64,000 nt of DNA, taken from positions 1 through 64,000 of the forward strand of contig CACAEJ010000006.1 of NCBI GenBank assembly GCA_902531515.1. The letters are read 5' to 3'. Both the position numbers and the translations under genes were made by a program. Below the pieces are notes generated by a model. That model worked only from the letters and a program-made list of their open reading frames with translations. It had not been told where the DNA came from and did no database searches. Positions 9,922 to 19,059 of the stretch are shown here, piece after piece; position 1 is the first letter of the stretch; every line of letters starts with the position of its first letter. This DNA is from an uncultured Pseudohongiella sp. Lineage in GTDB: Bacteria; Pseudomonadota; Gammaproteobacteria; Pseudomonadales; Pseudohongiellaceae.

Positions 9922-10428
9922 TTACGATGAATTTTTCTGGTCTTTCTGTAGTTTGTCACGAATTCGATTTCTTTTCAGAGAACTCAAATAATCTACGAAG
10001 AGTTTACCATCCAGATGATCAATTTCGTGTTGAATACAAACCGAAAGTATTCCCTCTGCATCAATTGTGAATTTCTCACCCGAGCAGTCTTGAGCGCCAA
10101 CTCTTATTTTCTTAGGTCGGGATATTTTTTCATAGAAGCCAGGTACAGATAGACACCCTTCATCGTACTCAGATAAATCAGGTTCGATAATTTCGGTTGA
10201 AGGATTAACAAATACTTGAGGCTTATCTTTCTCTTCAGAAACATCTAAAACTAAAAGCCTTTTATGAATATCGACTTGCGTAGCCGCCAACCCGATGCCA
10301 TTGGCCTCGTACATAGTTTCAAACATATTTTCTACAAGACGTTCTAATTTACCATCGAAAGATGTAACCGGCGCGGCTACTTTGCGTAGGTTGGGGTGAG
10401 GGAACTCTATAATTTTTAATATTGCCAT
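9922..10428 (-). CDS. def: Peptide deformylase
   Basis: A 168-residue metalloenzyme that removes the formyl group from nascent N-terminal methionine. All three hallmark motifs are present: GIGLAATQ (residues about 46-53), EGCLSVPG with the metal-binding Cys, and QHEIDHLDG with the HExxH-like metal ligands. It is the first gene of the reverse-strand group def-fmt-rsmB-trkA-trkH. The 177-base gap to purE on the opposite strand should contain divergent promoters. Confidence 0.97.
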   Translation of the reverse strand: MAILKIIEFPHPNLRKVAAPVTSFDGKLERLVENMFETMYEANGIGLAATQVDIHKRLLVLDVSEEKDKPQVFVNPSTEIIEPDLSEYDEGCLSVPGFYEKISRPKKIRVGAQDCSGEKFTIDAEGILSVCIQHEIDHLDGKLFVDYLSSLKRNRIRDKLQKDQKNSS

Positions 10429-10605
10429 CTTTTATTGGGACTTGGGTAGTGCTTCGGTGAACATCTTTGGATTGTACAGTATCGACATTGAAACAGAAGT
10501 AAGTTTCGGTATTTAAACTTCGACAAATAAACCTCCGTTTGGTACTTGAAAGAAGGCGGTGTGTAAGGTAATTTTCCGGTTTGATTTTTAGCTGGAAGTA
10601 TTCTA

Positions 10606-11106
10606 ATGAGTAAACCGTTTGTTGCTATTCTAATGGGTTCTGAATCTGATCTTTCTATTATGCAAGCTGGTGCAGATATCTTGAAGCAATTGGAAATAGT
10701 TTTTGAGATAAAAATAACTTCTGCTCACCGCACCCCAGCGGTGACCCAACAATATATAAGTGACGCTGAAGCCAGGGGTTGTCAAGTATTCATAGCGGGG
10801 GCGGGCTTAGCGGCGCATTTGGCTGGTGCCACGGCCGCCCATACTACGAAACCTGTAATCGGCGTGCCGATTGATGCAGGCCCCTTGCAAGGACTGGATT
10901 CGTTGTTATCTACCGTGCAGATGCCGGGCGGAATCCCTGTTGCGACTGTTGCGATAGGTAAGGCTGGAGCGAAAAATGCTGCTTATTTAGCGGCTCAGAT
11001 TTTGTCACTTGCAGACGACGCTCTTTCAGATAGGGTCAAACTTGAACGTGCGGCCAACTCCGAGAAAGTTCAGGCTCAAGACGCGGCTCTCCAATCTTCA
11101 CTTTAA
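10606..11106 (+). CDS. purE: N5-carboxyaminoimidazole ribonucleotide mutase
   Basis: This 166-residue class I PurE converts N5-CAIR to CAIR in purine synthesis. The motif GSESDLSIM lies at residues 11-19, with SAHRTP near residue 40 (catalytic His) and the [10 protein letters not shown] and [14 protein letters not shown] segments typical of the family. purK, which usually follows purE, is not adjacent; tsaC follows after 20 bases instead. The ATG start has a GGAAG ribosome site nearby. Confidence 0.95.
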   Translation: MSKPFVAILMGSESDLSIMQAGADILKQLEIVFEIKITSAHRTPAVTQQYISDAEARGCQVFIAGAGLAAHLAGATAAHTTKPVIGVPIDAGPLQGLDSLLSTVQMPGGIPVATVAIGKAGAKNAAYLAAQILSLADDALSDRVKLERAANSEKVQAQDAALQSSL

Positions 11107-11126
11107 ATTGTTTTGAGAGCAGTCTT

Positions 11127-11684
11127 ATGGGCACATCAGACGTCTTAGAAACAGCTTGTGCCTACCTTAAATCGGGAAAGGTAATTTCGTATCCGACAGA
11201 GGCTGTCTGGGGTATTGGTTGCGACCCATTCAATGAAATCGCCGTCAGTCACGTACTTGATCTTAAGAAGAGGCAAATTTCTAAAGGGCTTATATTGGTG
11301 GCCGCAAGCCTAGAGCAAATTAGTCCTTTAGTTCAACCATTGAAAGACGAGCAAATAGCATTATTGAAAAGCTCTTGGCCAGGACCGACTACGTGGTTGA
11401 TACCGGATCAGTCAGACTGTTTCCCATCCTGGATTAAAGGTCAGTACGATTCTGTGGCGATCAGAGTAAGTGACCATGGGGTCATCAGAGGGCTTTGTCT
11501 GAAATTTGGCGGACCGATAGTTTCAACCTCGGCAAACGTCGCGGGGGAACCTGAAATTAAGGATCGCAAAAGGATAGAGGATGTGTTTGGTGATAGTATC
11601 GATTTTGTAGTAGACGGAGAACTAGGTAATAAGCATTCTACTTCAGAGATAAGGGACTTAGTCACTGGCGAAAGGTTACGCTAA
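11127..11684 (+). CDS. tsaC: Threonylcarbamoyl-AMP synthase (YrdC/Sua5 family)
   Basis: A 185-residue single-domain YrdC protein that makes threonylcarbamoyl-AMP from threonine, bicarbonate and ATP for the t6A37 tRNA modification. The N-terminus [20 protein letters not shown] is the characteristic nucleotide-binding region, with [13 protein letters not shown], the [12 protein letters not shown] segment and [16 protein letters not shown] further on. Its short length matches TsaC rather than the longer Sua5. It lies between purE and hemF, the same neighbourhood as in Pseudomonas (yrdC next to hemF and aroE). Confidence 0.94.
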   Translation: MGTSDVLETACAYLKSGKVISYPTEAVWGIGCDPFNEIAVSHVLDLKKRQISKGLILVAASLEQISPLVQPLKDEQIALLKSSWPGPTTWLIPDQSDCFPSWIKGQYDSVAIRVSDHGVIRGLCLKFGGPIVSTSANVAGEPEIKDRKRIEDVFGDSIDFVVDGELGNKHSTSEIRDLVTGERLR

Positions 11685-11707
11685 AGAACAAGGCAGGCTT
11701 TAACATT

Positions 11708-12622
11708 TTGCAAAAAATTGACCCGAGTAATTTCAAAGACTTTCTACTGCGACTTCAGAGTCGAATTTGTGATCATTTGCAGGAAATAGATCCTGATGGG
11801 AGTTTTAAATCTGACCATTGGGATCGCTTAGATGGTGGTTCGGGGATCTCAAGAGTAATTAGCGGTGATGGGGTTTTTGAAAAGGGGGGAGTCAATTTCT
11901 CGCACGTTTTTGGTAAGGCTATGCCAGCCTCTGCTTCTGCTCAAAGGCCAGAATTGGCTGGGAGGGCATTCGAAGCCATGGGATTGTCATTGGTGATTCA
12001 TCCTAAAAATCCCTTCGTACCTACCTCTCACGCTAATTTCCGATTATTTCTTGCACAAAAAGACGAAGAAAAAAGCGTTTGGTGGTTTGGTGGAGGTTAT
12101 GACTTAACTCCTTACTATGGTTTTGATGAGGATTGTATTCACTGGCATCAGACAGCAAAGTCAACTTGTGAGATGTTTGGAAAACACTACTATCCTAAAT
12201 TCAAAAGGCAATGCGACGAGTACTTCGAAATAAAACATAGACAAGAGCCTAGAGGTATTGGTGGGTTGTTTTTCGATGATTTCAACGAGCTTCGATTTGA
12301 AGACTCTCAAAAATTCGTCCAAGCTATAGCAACTAGCTATTTAGATGCCTATCTACCTATAGTAAAAAGAAGGATGGGTTCTGATTTCGCGGATAGCCAT
12401 AAAGAATTTCAAGAATACCGGCGTGGGCGTTATGCCGAATTTAATCTCTTATATGATAGAGGAACTGTTTTTGGTTTACAGTCAGGCGTAGGTAGGATCG
12501 AGTCCATTCTTATGTCGCTACCACCAAAAGTTAGATGGACGTATGATTGGAATCCAGAGCCCGGTAGCGAAGAGGAAAAGCTTTACACTCGCTACCTAAA
12601 ACCGCGGGATTGGGTTAATTAA
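11708..12622 (+). CDS. hemF: Oxygen-dependent coproporphyrinogen-III oxidase
   Basis: The 304-residue aerobic HemF oxidatively decarboxylates coproporphyrinogen III to protoporphyrinogen IX. Family motifs include [44 protein letters not shown] and [16 protein letters not shown] accept the TTG start at 11708: it aligns with the E. coli N-terminus, and an AGGCAGG ribosome site lies at 11691-11697; no in-frame ATG exists near it. Haem supply fits the nearby cytochrome oxidase and ctaB genes, though they are separate operons. Confidence 0.95.
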   Translation: MQKIDPSNFKDFLLRLQSRICDHLQEIDPDGSFKSDHWDRLDGGSGISRVISGDGVFEKGGVNFSHVFGKAMPASASAQRPELAGRAFEAMGLSLVIHPKNPFVPTSHANFRLFLAQKDEEKSVWWFGGGYDLTPYYGFDEDCIHWHQTAKSTCEMFGKHYYPKFKRQCDEYFEIKHRQEPRGIGGLFFDDFNELRFEDSQKFVQAIATSYLDAYLPIVKRRMGSDFADSHKEFQEYRRGRYAEFNLLYDRGTVFGLQSGVGRIESILMSLPPKVRWTYDWNPEPGSEEEKLYTRYLKPRDWVN

Positions 12623-12651
12623 AATAACTAAATTTTTGAGTTGGCTAGTTT

Positions 12652-13464
12652 ATGTCTTTCTACGCGGTTATTGGTGATCCAGTATCTCATAGCAAATCGC
12701 CTTTGATTCATTCTCTTTTCGCAACGCAAACGGGTGAATCAATATCTTATATTGCTCAAAAAGTAGTCGCAGATAAATTTGAGGCTTTTGTATCGGAGTT
12801 TTTCGAGGGCGGTGGGTTGGGACTAAATGTAACGCTACCTCACAAAGAAAGGGCGTACAAACTTGCCAGAAACTGCGACAAAGGCGCGCAAACGGCGGAG
12901 GCAGCGAATACACTGTTCCTTGATTCAACTGGTGAAATATGTGCGGCCAATACCGATGGCCCTGGCCTTGTTGCAGACATTAAGCTCAATAACGGTGTTC
13001 AGATCAGAGGCAAGGATTTATTGCTCCTTGGTGCTGGTGGCGCAGTAAGGGGCGCTCTTGTTTCTCTCATTGAGGAAAAACCATCTTCAATTACCGTAGT
13101 GAATCGAACTTTGTCTAGAGCAAATTCTCTGAAAAATAAGTTTAATAAAATTCCAAGGATTAAAACATCCACATACGATGATCTTGATCATGATTACGAT
13201 CTTATCATTAATGGTACCTCTTTAGGTTTAACCAATGAGGTGCCGCCTCTGAAAGCCATGAATGTTCGCCAAGGCGCATTTTGTTACGACATGTTTTACG
13301 CAGACGGGCAAACGGCATTTGTTCATTGGGCGAAGGCAAATGGTGCGGAAAAAGCAATTGATGGGTTGGGGATGTTGGTAGAGCAGGCTGCGGAATCTTT
13401 TCTTTTATGGCGAGGAGTGCGGCCAGAAACAAGACCAGTTATTGAGGAATTGAAGAAGGCGTAA
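12652..13464 (+). CDS. aroE: Shikimate dehydrogenase (NADP+)
   Basis: A 270-residue enzyme that reduces 3-dehydroshikimate with NADPH in aromatic amino acid synthesis. The substrate site motif GDPVSHSKSPLIH is at residues 7-19, the catalytic lysine lies in NVTLPHKE, and the NADP-binding loop is LLGAGGAVRGAL near residue 126 followed by NRTLSRA. The C-terminal DGLGMLVEQAAESF is also typical. It is the last gene of the purE-tsaC-hemF-aroE run and ends just before a bidirectional terminator. Confidence 0.96.
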   Translation: MSFYAVIGDPVSHSKSPLIHSLFATQTGESISYIAQKVVADKFEAFVSEFFEGGGLGLNVTLPHKERAYKLARNCDKGAQTAEAANTLFLDSTGEICAANTDGPGLVADIKLNNGVQIRGKDLLLLGAGGAVRGALVSLIEEKPSSITVVNRTLSRANSLKNKFNKIPRIKTSTYDDLDHDYDLIINGTSLGLTNEVPPLKAMNVRQGAFCYDMFYADGQTAFVHWAKANGAEKAIDGLGMLVEQAAESFLLWRGVRPETRPVIEELKKA

Positions 13465-13483
13465 ATATTGGGATTCCTCTGAG

Positions 13484-13522
13484 CAAAAAAATAGGGCTAC
13501 TAATTCAGGCGCCCTATCTTTT
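13484..13522. terminator. Bidirectional rho-independent terminator between aroE and the cox operon
   Basis: A perfect 7-bp stem (ATAGGGC at 13491-13497 and GCCCTAT at 13511-13517) encloses a 13-base loop. It is preceded by a run of A on one side and followed by TCTTTT on the other. The two convergent units, aroE and the cytochrome oxidase operon, end on either side, so it can serve both. Confidence 0.75.
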
Positions 13523-13537
13523 CCGTTTCGCAGAAAC

Positions 13538-13930
13538 CTAGTGTTCGCCGCCGCCTCCGTGGTCGCCACCTTCACCGTGAAGGTCGGATGGCGATAACGC
13601 TACAGCGTTTCGGTCATGCCCCATATAGTTGAAGCGGGCTTCCTCGGCATACTTTCCTTCTACAGTCATCAATCCGATTAACACTAGCAAAACGCTTGGT
13701 GGTCCGAGAATAGTGAGAACTAGAGCTAAGCGTTCCCATACTACATGCATGAAAATAGCAACGATGAATCCAGCTTTTAAAAACATGAATAGAAGTACCA
13801 GGGCCCACCGCATGCCGCCTTGCACTTCAAAATAATCGACGGCATATGAAAAGCCACTGAGCACGAAAAGAAGTATCCAGATCTTATAGTAAATCCCCAG
13901 CGGATGTTGTTGTCCTTCGGCAGAAGCCAT
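13538..13930 (-). CDS. Cytochrome c oxidase subunit IV family protein
   Basis: A 130-residue membrane protein with three hydrophobic helices (around residues 14-32, 37-63 and 68-88), typical of the small fourth subunit (CtaF/CoxD/CyoD-like). The C-terminus is rich in Gly and His (LHGEGGDHGGGGEH). It is the last gene of the reverse-strand cox operon, 12 bases after a subunit III gene. Operon position supports the assignment more than sequence does, as this subunit is poorly conserved. Confidence 0.85.
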   Translation of the reverse strand: MASAEGQQHPLGIYYKIWILLFVLSGFSYAVDYFEVQGGMRWALVLLFMFLKAGFIVAIFMHVVWERLALVLTILGPPSVLLVLIGLMTVEGKYAEEARFNYMGHDRNAVALSPSDLHGEGGDHGGGGEH

Positions 13931-13942
13931 TATTTCTTACCC

Positions 13943-14623
13943 CTAAAGTAAATAGAAAAATGCAAATATGAATACCCAAACCAAGTCAACAAAGTGCCAG
14001 TAAAGACCAGCAATTTCTATTATTTCAAAACCCTTATTGTCATAGTACCCGCGTTTAACCCTAAAGGCGACCCAAAGTAAATAAGCTACGCCGCCGGAAA
14101 CATGTAGCCCATGGAAACCAGTCACCATAAAGAATATAGATCCAAACTGCGGCGCTCCGAACGGGTTACCCCAGGGGCGAACACCCTCGTCTAGTATTAA
14201 CTTAGACCACTCAAACATCTGCATGCCGACAAAAGAAGCGCCAAAGGCGGCTGTGATGCAGATTAGCCAAAATGCCTTCATTTTTTCTTTACGATAGCCC
14301 ATGTTTACTGCAAGAGCCATTGTCCCCGAGCTCGTAATCAATATGAACGTCATGATAGCGATCAATATAAGCGGAATCGGCGCGCCGCCGAAAGATAAGG
14401 CGAAGATCTCGCTTTGCGGGGGCCAAGGTTCGGTGGTTGTTAATCTAACATTTAGATAGCCCACCAAAAAACAAGAAAATATAAAGGTGTCACTGACGAG
14501 GAATATCCACATCATGGCCTTTCCCCAAGGAACCTGATAAGCCTGTCTGTCAGCCGACCAGTCGTCGACTAGCCCGGTTACCCCTTCTTCAGGGTTGCCC
14601 TCAATTGCTTCTGCTTCGCTCAT
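13943..14623 (-). CDS. coxC: Cytochrome c oxidase subunit III
   Basis: A 226-residue inner-membrane subunit III of a haem-copper oxidase, with about five transmembrane helices. Family features are MMWIFLVSDTFIFSCF near residue 38, the FMVTGFHGLHVSGG segment and the C-terminal LYWHFVDLVWVFIFAFFYLL. A second, shorter subunit III-like gene lies 20 bases upstream in the same operon. This one carries the more canonical sequence. Confidence 0.92.
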   Translation of the reverse strand: MSEAEAIEGNPEEGVTGLVDDWSADRQAYQVPWGKAMMWIFLVSDTFIFSCFLVGYLNVRLTTTEPWPPQSEIFALSFGGAPIPLILIAIMTFILITSSGTMALAVNMGYRKEKMKAFWLICITAAFGASFVGMQMFEWSKLILDEGVRPWGNPFGAPQFGSIFFMVTGFHGLHVSGGVAYLLWVAFRVKRGYYDNKGFEIIEIAGLYWHFVDLVWVFIFAFFYLL

Positions 14624-14643
14624 TAGTGTTCCCTGTTATTTTT

Positions 14644-15258
14644 CTATGTATTCGATAAAAGCGCAAAAAGCACAAGCCACACGATCAGCAGGAAATGCCA
14701 GTATAACGTGCACAGCTCGATGCTGAGTTTAATGTCCTTTGGTTGTCCTCCAGAGAGCAGCGTTATTGAGCTCTTGCTCCAAACCCAAAGGCCTCCTAGT
14801 AAATGTATCGCATGTAACCCGGTCATCAGATAGTAAAAAGCGTTTGCGGGGTTTGAAGCTATGAAGTATCCCGCACTTTGCAAGCTGTTCCATGTGATGA
14901 CTTGCCCTGCAATAAACAATATTGCAAAAACACCAGCCCCAAAAAAAGCAACGCGAACGTTTTTCTCACCATCGTCTTTTGTAATGTTTCTCGCCCATTG
15001 AAATAGAATACTGCTTACAACTAGCAAGGCTGTGTTGAACCATAGTTGTGCAGGCTCAGACAGCGGACGCCAATCAGGTAGCTCCATTCGTAAAATATAT
15101 CCAACCGTGAACAGAGAGAAGACAACTGACGCCACCACTAGGAAGATTGATAGGGCTACTTTTTCGTTTGGCGACTCAAAGGCGCCTTCTGCCTCAAGCC
15201 CACCGATTACCCCTTTTCGCTCCCAGGGCTTGTCTGTGACGTTTTTAAATATACTCAT
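14644..15258 (-). CDS. Second cytochrome c oxidase subunit III-like protein
   Basis: A 204-residue member of the haem-copper oxidase subunit III superfamily with about five transmembrane helices. It retains YYLMTGLHAIHLLGGLWVW and CTLYWHFLLIVWLVLFALL, matching the same family segments as its neighbour. The two are not near-duplicates, so this is an old paralogue pair rather than a recent duplication. It lies between coxA and the canonical subunit III gene. Whether both subunits are in one complex cannot be read from sequence. Confidence 0.85.
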   Translation of the reverse strand: MSIFKNVTDKPWERKGVIGGLEAEGAFESPNEKVALSIFLVVASVVFSLFTVGYILRMELPDWRPLSEPAQLWFNTALLVVSSILFQWARNITKDDGEKNVRVAFFGAGVFAILFIAGQVITWNSLQSAGYFIASNPANAFYYLMTGLHAIHLLGGLWVWSKSSITLLSGGQPKDIKLSIELCTLYWHFLLIVWLVLFALLSNT

Positions 15259-15269
15259 TAGCTAACTGA

Positions 15270-17045
15270 TTACGCCTCCTTATCCATGTCCACATTTTGG
15301 TCGTCCATGGTAGGTTCCTCATTCTCGGGCGTATTCTGTGGAATAAAATCCTGTGCAGCGCCTGGCACGCTATAGTCATATGCCCAGCGGTAGACAGTCG
15401 GGAGGGAGTCGCCCCAATTTCCATGACTAGGCGGTGTATCAGGCGTTTGCCACTCAAGTGATGCGGCGCCCCAAGGATTAGGATCAGCTTTAGGCCCGTA
15501 GCGTAGACTCCATAATAAATTGGCAAAGAAAAGTATCTGGGACACTCCAACAAAAAGTGCCGCTACCGTGATTGTCGTATTCAGGTCTTGAGCTGAAGCT
15601 GGAATGAAGTCTGTAGTGCCCAAGGCATAATAGCGTCGCGGTACGCCCAAGAATCCCAGGTAGTGCATAGGCAGGTAAATGAAGTAGGTTCCTAAAAAAG
15701 TGCACCAGAAATGGAGTTTAGCTACTCCCTCGTGAAACATGCGACCACTAATTTTCGGATACCAGTGATAAATTGCAGCAAAAACTACCAGCACTGGGGA
15801 AACTCCCATAACCATATGAAAATGCGCCACTACAAAGTAAGAATCAGAAAGTGGCAAATCGATAACGACATTCCCCAGGAATAGGCCGGTTATCCCGCCA
15901 TGAATAAAAGTAAAGATAAAACCGATTGCGAAATACATAGGTGCGTTCATTCGAATATCACCTTCCCAAAGGGTCAAGATCCAATTATAAACTTTCAGTG
16001 CGGTGGGCACCGCAATGATTAGGGTTGTTGTCGCAAAGAAGAAACCAAAGTAGGGGTGCATACCGCTGACGTACATATGGTGTGCCCATACAATAAAGCT
16101 CAAGCCGCCTATTGCAATTATTGCCCATACCATCATGCGATAACCAAAAATATTTTTCCGGGCATGCACACTCAATACATCAGATACCAGCCCGAAAGCA
16201 GGAAGTGCAACGATGTAGACTTCAGGGTGGCCGAAAAACCAAAATAGGTGCTGGAAAAGAATCGGGGAGCCACCATTGTGATCCAAGGGAGTGCCGGACT
16301 CAATGATGGCCGGCATGAAAAAGCTGGTTCCTAGCAAGATATCAAAGAGCATCATAACCGCAGAGACTAAAAGTGCCGGGAATGCGAAGAGAGCTAGTAA
16401 TGTAGCGACAAATATACCCCATACCGTCAGTGGAAGCCTCATCATAGTCAGACCGCGGCAACGATATTGCAGGACGGTTACTACGTAGTTCAATCCGCCC
16501 ATCGTCGCCGCTACGATGAATACCGCCAGCGAAATAAGCATCAAAACAATACCCATATCATGACCAGGTGTTCCGGCTAGATTGGTCTGCGGGGGATAAA
16601 GCGTCCAACCTCCTCCGGTAGGGCCTCCGCTGACAAAGAAGCTGGCCATAAGAATAATAACGGATAGTAGGAAAACCCAAACGGACAACATATTTAGGAA
16701 TGGGAAAACCATGTCTCTAGCGCCACACATGAGTGGAATCATGTAGTTGCCGAATCCACCAAGGAACAGCGCAGTCAGGAGATACACGACCATAATCATG
16801 CCGTGCATAGTTACGGCTTGATAATAGAAATTAGGATCTATAAATGTTGCGGTATCTGGGAATCCAAGTTGCATCCTGAAGAGCAATGACAGCACCAGGC
16901 CAACGATACCGGTGAATACGGCCAAGCCGCCATACTGAATAGCTATAACTTTATGATCCTGGCTCCACACGTATTTTTCCACAAAACTATGTGGATGGTG
17001 CATCTCCATCTCATGGTCTTGATCAGCTAGTGGTACATATGCCAT
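15270..17045 (-). CDS. coxA: Cytochrome c oxidase subunit I (haem-copper oxidase, A1 type)
   Basis: This 591-residue, roughly twelve-helix catalytic subunit carries the two haems and CuB. Visible ligands are His81 (TMHGMIMV), His273 with the cross-linked Tyr277 in GHPEVY, His322-His323 (WAHHMY), and His408 and His410 (VAHFH). Glu275 in GHPEV and Lys351 in PTALKVYNW mark the D- and K-type proton paths of A1 oxidases. An acidic tail follows the last helix. It is the second gene of the operon, after coxB. Confidence 0.97.
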   Translation of the reverse strand: MAYVPLADQDHEMEMHHPHSFVEKYVWSQDHKVIAIQYGGLAVFTGIVGLVLSLLFRMQLGFPDTATFIDPNFYYQAVTMHGMIMVVYLLTALFLGGFGNYMIPLMCGARDMVFPFLNMLSVWVFLLSVIILMASFFVSGGPTGGGWTLYPPQTNLAGTPGHDMGIVLMLISLAVFIVAATMGGLNYVVTVLQYRCRGLTMMRLPLTVWGIFVATLLALFAFPALLVSAVMMLFDILLGTSFFMPAIIESGTPLDHNGGSPILFQHLFWFFGHPEVYIVALPAFGLVSDVLSVHARKNIFGYRMMVWAIIAIGGLSFIVWAHHMYVSGMHPYFGFFFATTTLIIAVPTALKVYNWILTLWEGDIRMNAPMYFAIGFIFTFIHGGITGLFLGNVVIDLPLSDSYFVVAHFHMVMGVSPVLVVFAAIYHWYPKISGRMFHEGVAKLHFWCTFLGTYFIYLPMHYLGFLGVPRRYYALGTTDFIPASAQDLNTTITVAALFVGVSQILFFANLLWSLRYGPKADPNPWGAASLEWQTPDTPPSHGNWGDSLPTVYRWAYDYSVPGAAQDFIPQNTPENEEPTMDDQNVDMDKEA

Positions 17046-17113
17046 TACTTCCTCCTAAACTCTTTTTCCTGCGTTATTGCTCGCCTATATTAATTCTCTA
17101 AAGACTTACGATT

Positions 17114-18481
17114 CTATCGCAATGTGTTGATGTAGGCCGCTACGTCGTTAATTTCCTCTAAATCAGCCATAGCCGTGGCCATTGAAACCATTTGTTCGCC
17201 GTAAGCGTCAATTGGGTGCAGTCCTCTAATTCCTGCCAAGAAATTGCTGATTTGGGTCACAAAATACCAATCGCTCATACCAGCGAGTGCGGGGGCGTCG
17301 GTGTACCAAGTCCCAGCACCATCATCTAAGTGACACGCCGCACAGTTCCGATCATAAATTTCCGCGCCATTGTTTATGTCACCAGCTATGGTCGCAGCGC
17401 TTGGCTCGTCTGAAAAGGTCGCAATGTACGCGGACACATTTCTAATTGCGGCATCATCGACAAGGGTCATCGCCATGGGAACCATGGCCGCACCATTTGT
17501 ATCGCCATCGCCTCCGCGAGCGCCTTCCTTGAAATACTTTAACTGCCTTTCTAAATACCAAGCCTGCTGGCCAGCTATCTTTGGAGAATTTAATTGCTGA
17601 TTGCCCTCGCCCTGAGCTCCATGACAAGTTGCACAAATTGCATAGGCCGCCTGCCCCGCGACCAAGTCCGGCTCGGGCACGGATTGCGTTTCTGCAAATG
17701 TGGGTTGCGCCGCAATCCAAGCATCAAAATCTTCTTGAGATTCGACTGTCACGGAGCCGCGCATAATATAGTGCCCTATGCCGCATAGCTCTTCACACAG
17801 TAGATCATAGGTTCCTTCTCTTGTTGGATCAAACCACAAATAAGAAACCATTCCAGGTACTAAATCCATTTTTACACGAAACTGTGTGACCGTGTAGTTA
17901 TGCAAAACGTCATGAGAGCGAAGTAAAGCCTGAACGGGCTGATTGACAGCCAGATGCATGTTTGGATCATTAACTACAACATCATCTTGCCCGTATGGAT
18001 CTTGCGGATTAATGCCGAAAGGGTTTTCCTCGGTGACGTTAGACACATCGGCGGCACCTAATTGCCCATCAGCGCCAGGGTAACGGAATTGCCATTGCCA
18101 TTGGGATCCTAGAACTTCGTATTGTAACGCCTCTTCGGGAACGGTTACAAAATTTGCCCAAACAAAAAGCCCTGGCGCGAGCATCGCTACCACACCGATG
18201 GTAGTGATGACTGTTAAATTCATTTCTAATTTGTGATTCTCTGGCTCATATACCGCTTTATGACCCGGCCTGTGTCGAAATTTATACACACACCAAGCCA
18301 TGAAAAGATTCAATATTACGAAAGCGGCGCCGGTCACCCAAAAAGTAACATTTATTGTGAAATCGATAAGACCCCAATTTGTCGCAATTTCCGTGAAATA
18401 CCAGGGGCCATCAAAGGCCTGAGAGAAATGGAAAACTACCGTGCCGATGACTAGTAAAACAATAACGACCGCGAAAGCCAT
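17114..18481 (-). CDS. coxB: Cytochrome c oxidase subunit II fused to two cytochrome c domains
   Basis: A 455-residue subunit II. An N-terminal helix hairpin (residues about 4-18 and 40-66, plus one near 90-110) anchors a periplasmic CuA domain with ligands His190, Cys229, Cys233, His237 and Met240 (CEELCGIGHYIM). After residue 260 there are two class I cytochrome c domains with haem motifs CATCH (283-287) and CAACH (380-384), resembling a cytochrome c4 tail. Fusion makes this a caa3-like oxidase that can carry its own electron donor; most fused forms carry one haem, so a dihaem tail is notable. It is the first gene of the operon. Confidence 0.95.
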   Translation of the reverse strand: MAFAVVIVLLVIGTVVFHFSQAFDGPWYFTEIATNWGLIDFTINVTFWVTGAAFVILNLFMAWCVYKFRHRPGHKAVYEPENHKLEMNLTVITTIGVVAMLAPGLFVWANFVTVPEEALQYEVLGSQWQWQFRYPGADGQLGAADVSNVTEENPFGINPQDPYGQDDVVVNDPNMHLAVNQPVQALLRSHDVLHNYTVTQFRVKMDLVPGMVSYLWFDPTREGTYDLLCEELCGIGHYIMRGSVTVESQEDFDAWIAAQPTFAETQSVPEPDLVAGQAAYAICATCHGAQGEGNQQLNSPKIAGQQAWYLERQLKYFKEGARGGDGDTNGAAMVPMAMTLVDDAAIRNVSAYIATFSDEPSAATIAGDINNGAEIYDRNCAACHLDDGAGTWYTDAPALAGMSDWYFVTQISNFLAGIRGLHPIDAYGEQMVSMATAMADLEEINDVAAYINTLR

Positions 18482-19059
18482 AAATCTAGTTTCCTTTTAA
18501 AATTTAAAAACACAAATCAAAGGGACTGTCTAACGAGAAATTCTCGCGCCCGGGAGAGTTGCATTGTCTGTTTTCATCTTTTCATTCAAGGGACATAAAA
18601 GTAACGCTTATTTGCACTGTCTAGTTCAAGTTTGCTGACGGCATTCTCTTATACTAGATTGGCAGATATCGCTCTCTTTCCCCTATTTTTCTCCCAGCCC
18701 AGAAGTATTTTCCTGGATCTCCCGTCCATACGGGTTTTGATCGTTCTTAGGAGATTTTTCACGCATTTTCAACGCACCGGAATCGTATAGAAAAATCCCT
18801 TATATCGCAAGTAATTGTGGCATTTACAGCCTCTAAAACTGGAATTCTGACAGCCTTTTGTCAGCCGCAATTTGCAGGTTTGCCTCTATGCGAAAATTCT
18901 AAACGTAATTTTGATGAACTGAGTAAAAATAAATAACGTAACTTGAGATTATTAGAGTTTCATGATTGAATGCCGGCGCCTTTGGAGGCGTTTCATTTAG
19001 CGTGTCATGGAATCGATAATCTGGTTAAATATTTCTAACTTGTTTTAGACCGAACACTT
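18482..19059. other. Intergenic region between coxB and ctaB
   Basis: 578 bases without a supportable gene separate the two divergent oxidase units, so promoters for both are expected here. I see a small hairpin (CTGACA at 18847-18852 with TGTCAG at 18859-18864) and a CGCCT/AGGCG hairpin at 18977-18990 followed by TTTCATTT. A TATACT box occurs near 18649, but no convincing -35 partner was found. Functions are not assigned. Confidence 0.4.

Noticed and set aside
15245-15553. Reverse-strand 102-residue frame overlapping coxA and other short frames in the cox operon
   Set aside because: They are out-of-frame shadows of well-supported oxidase genes, with no independent ribosome site or homology.
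18977-18990. CGCCT/AGGCG hairpin before ctaB as a terminator
   Set aside because: The stem is short, followed by an interrupted T run, and lies where a ctaB leader is expected; coxB is transcribed away from it.
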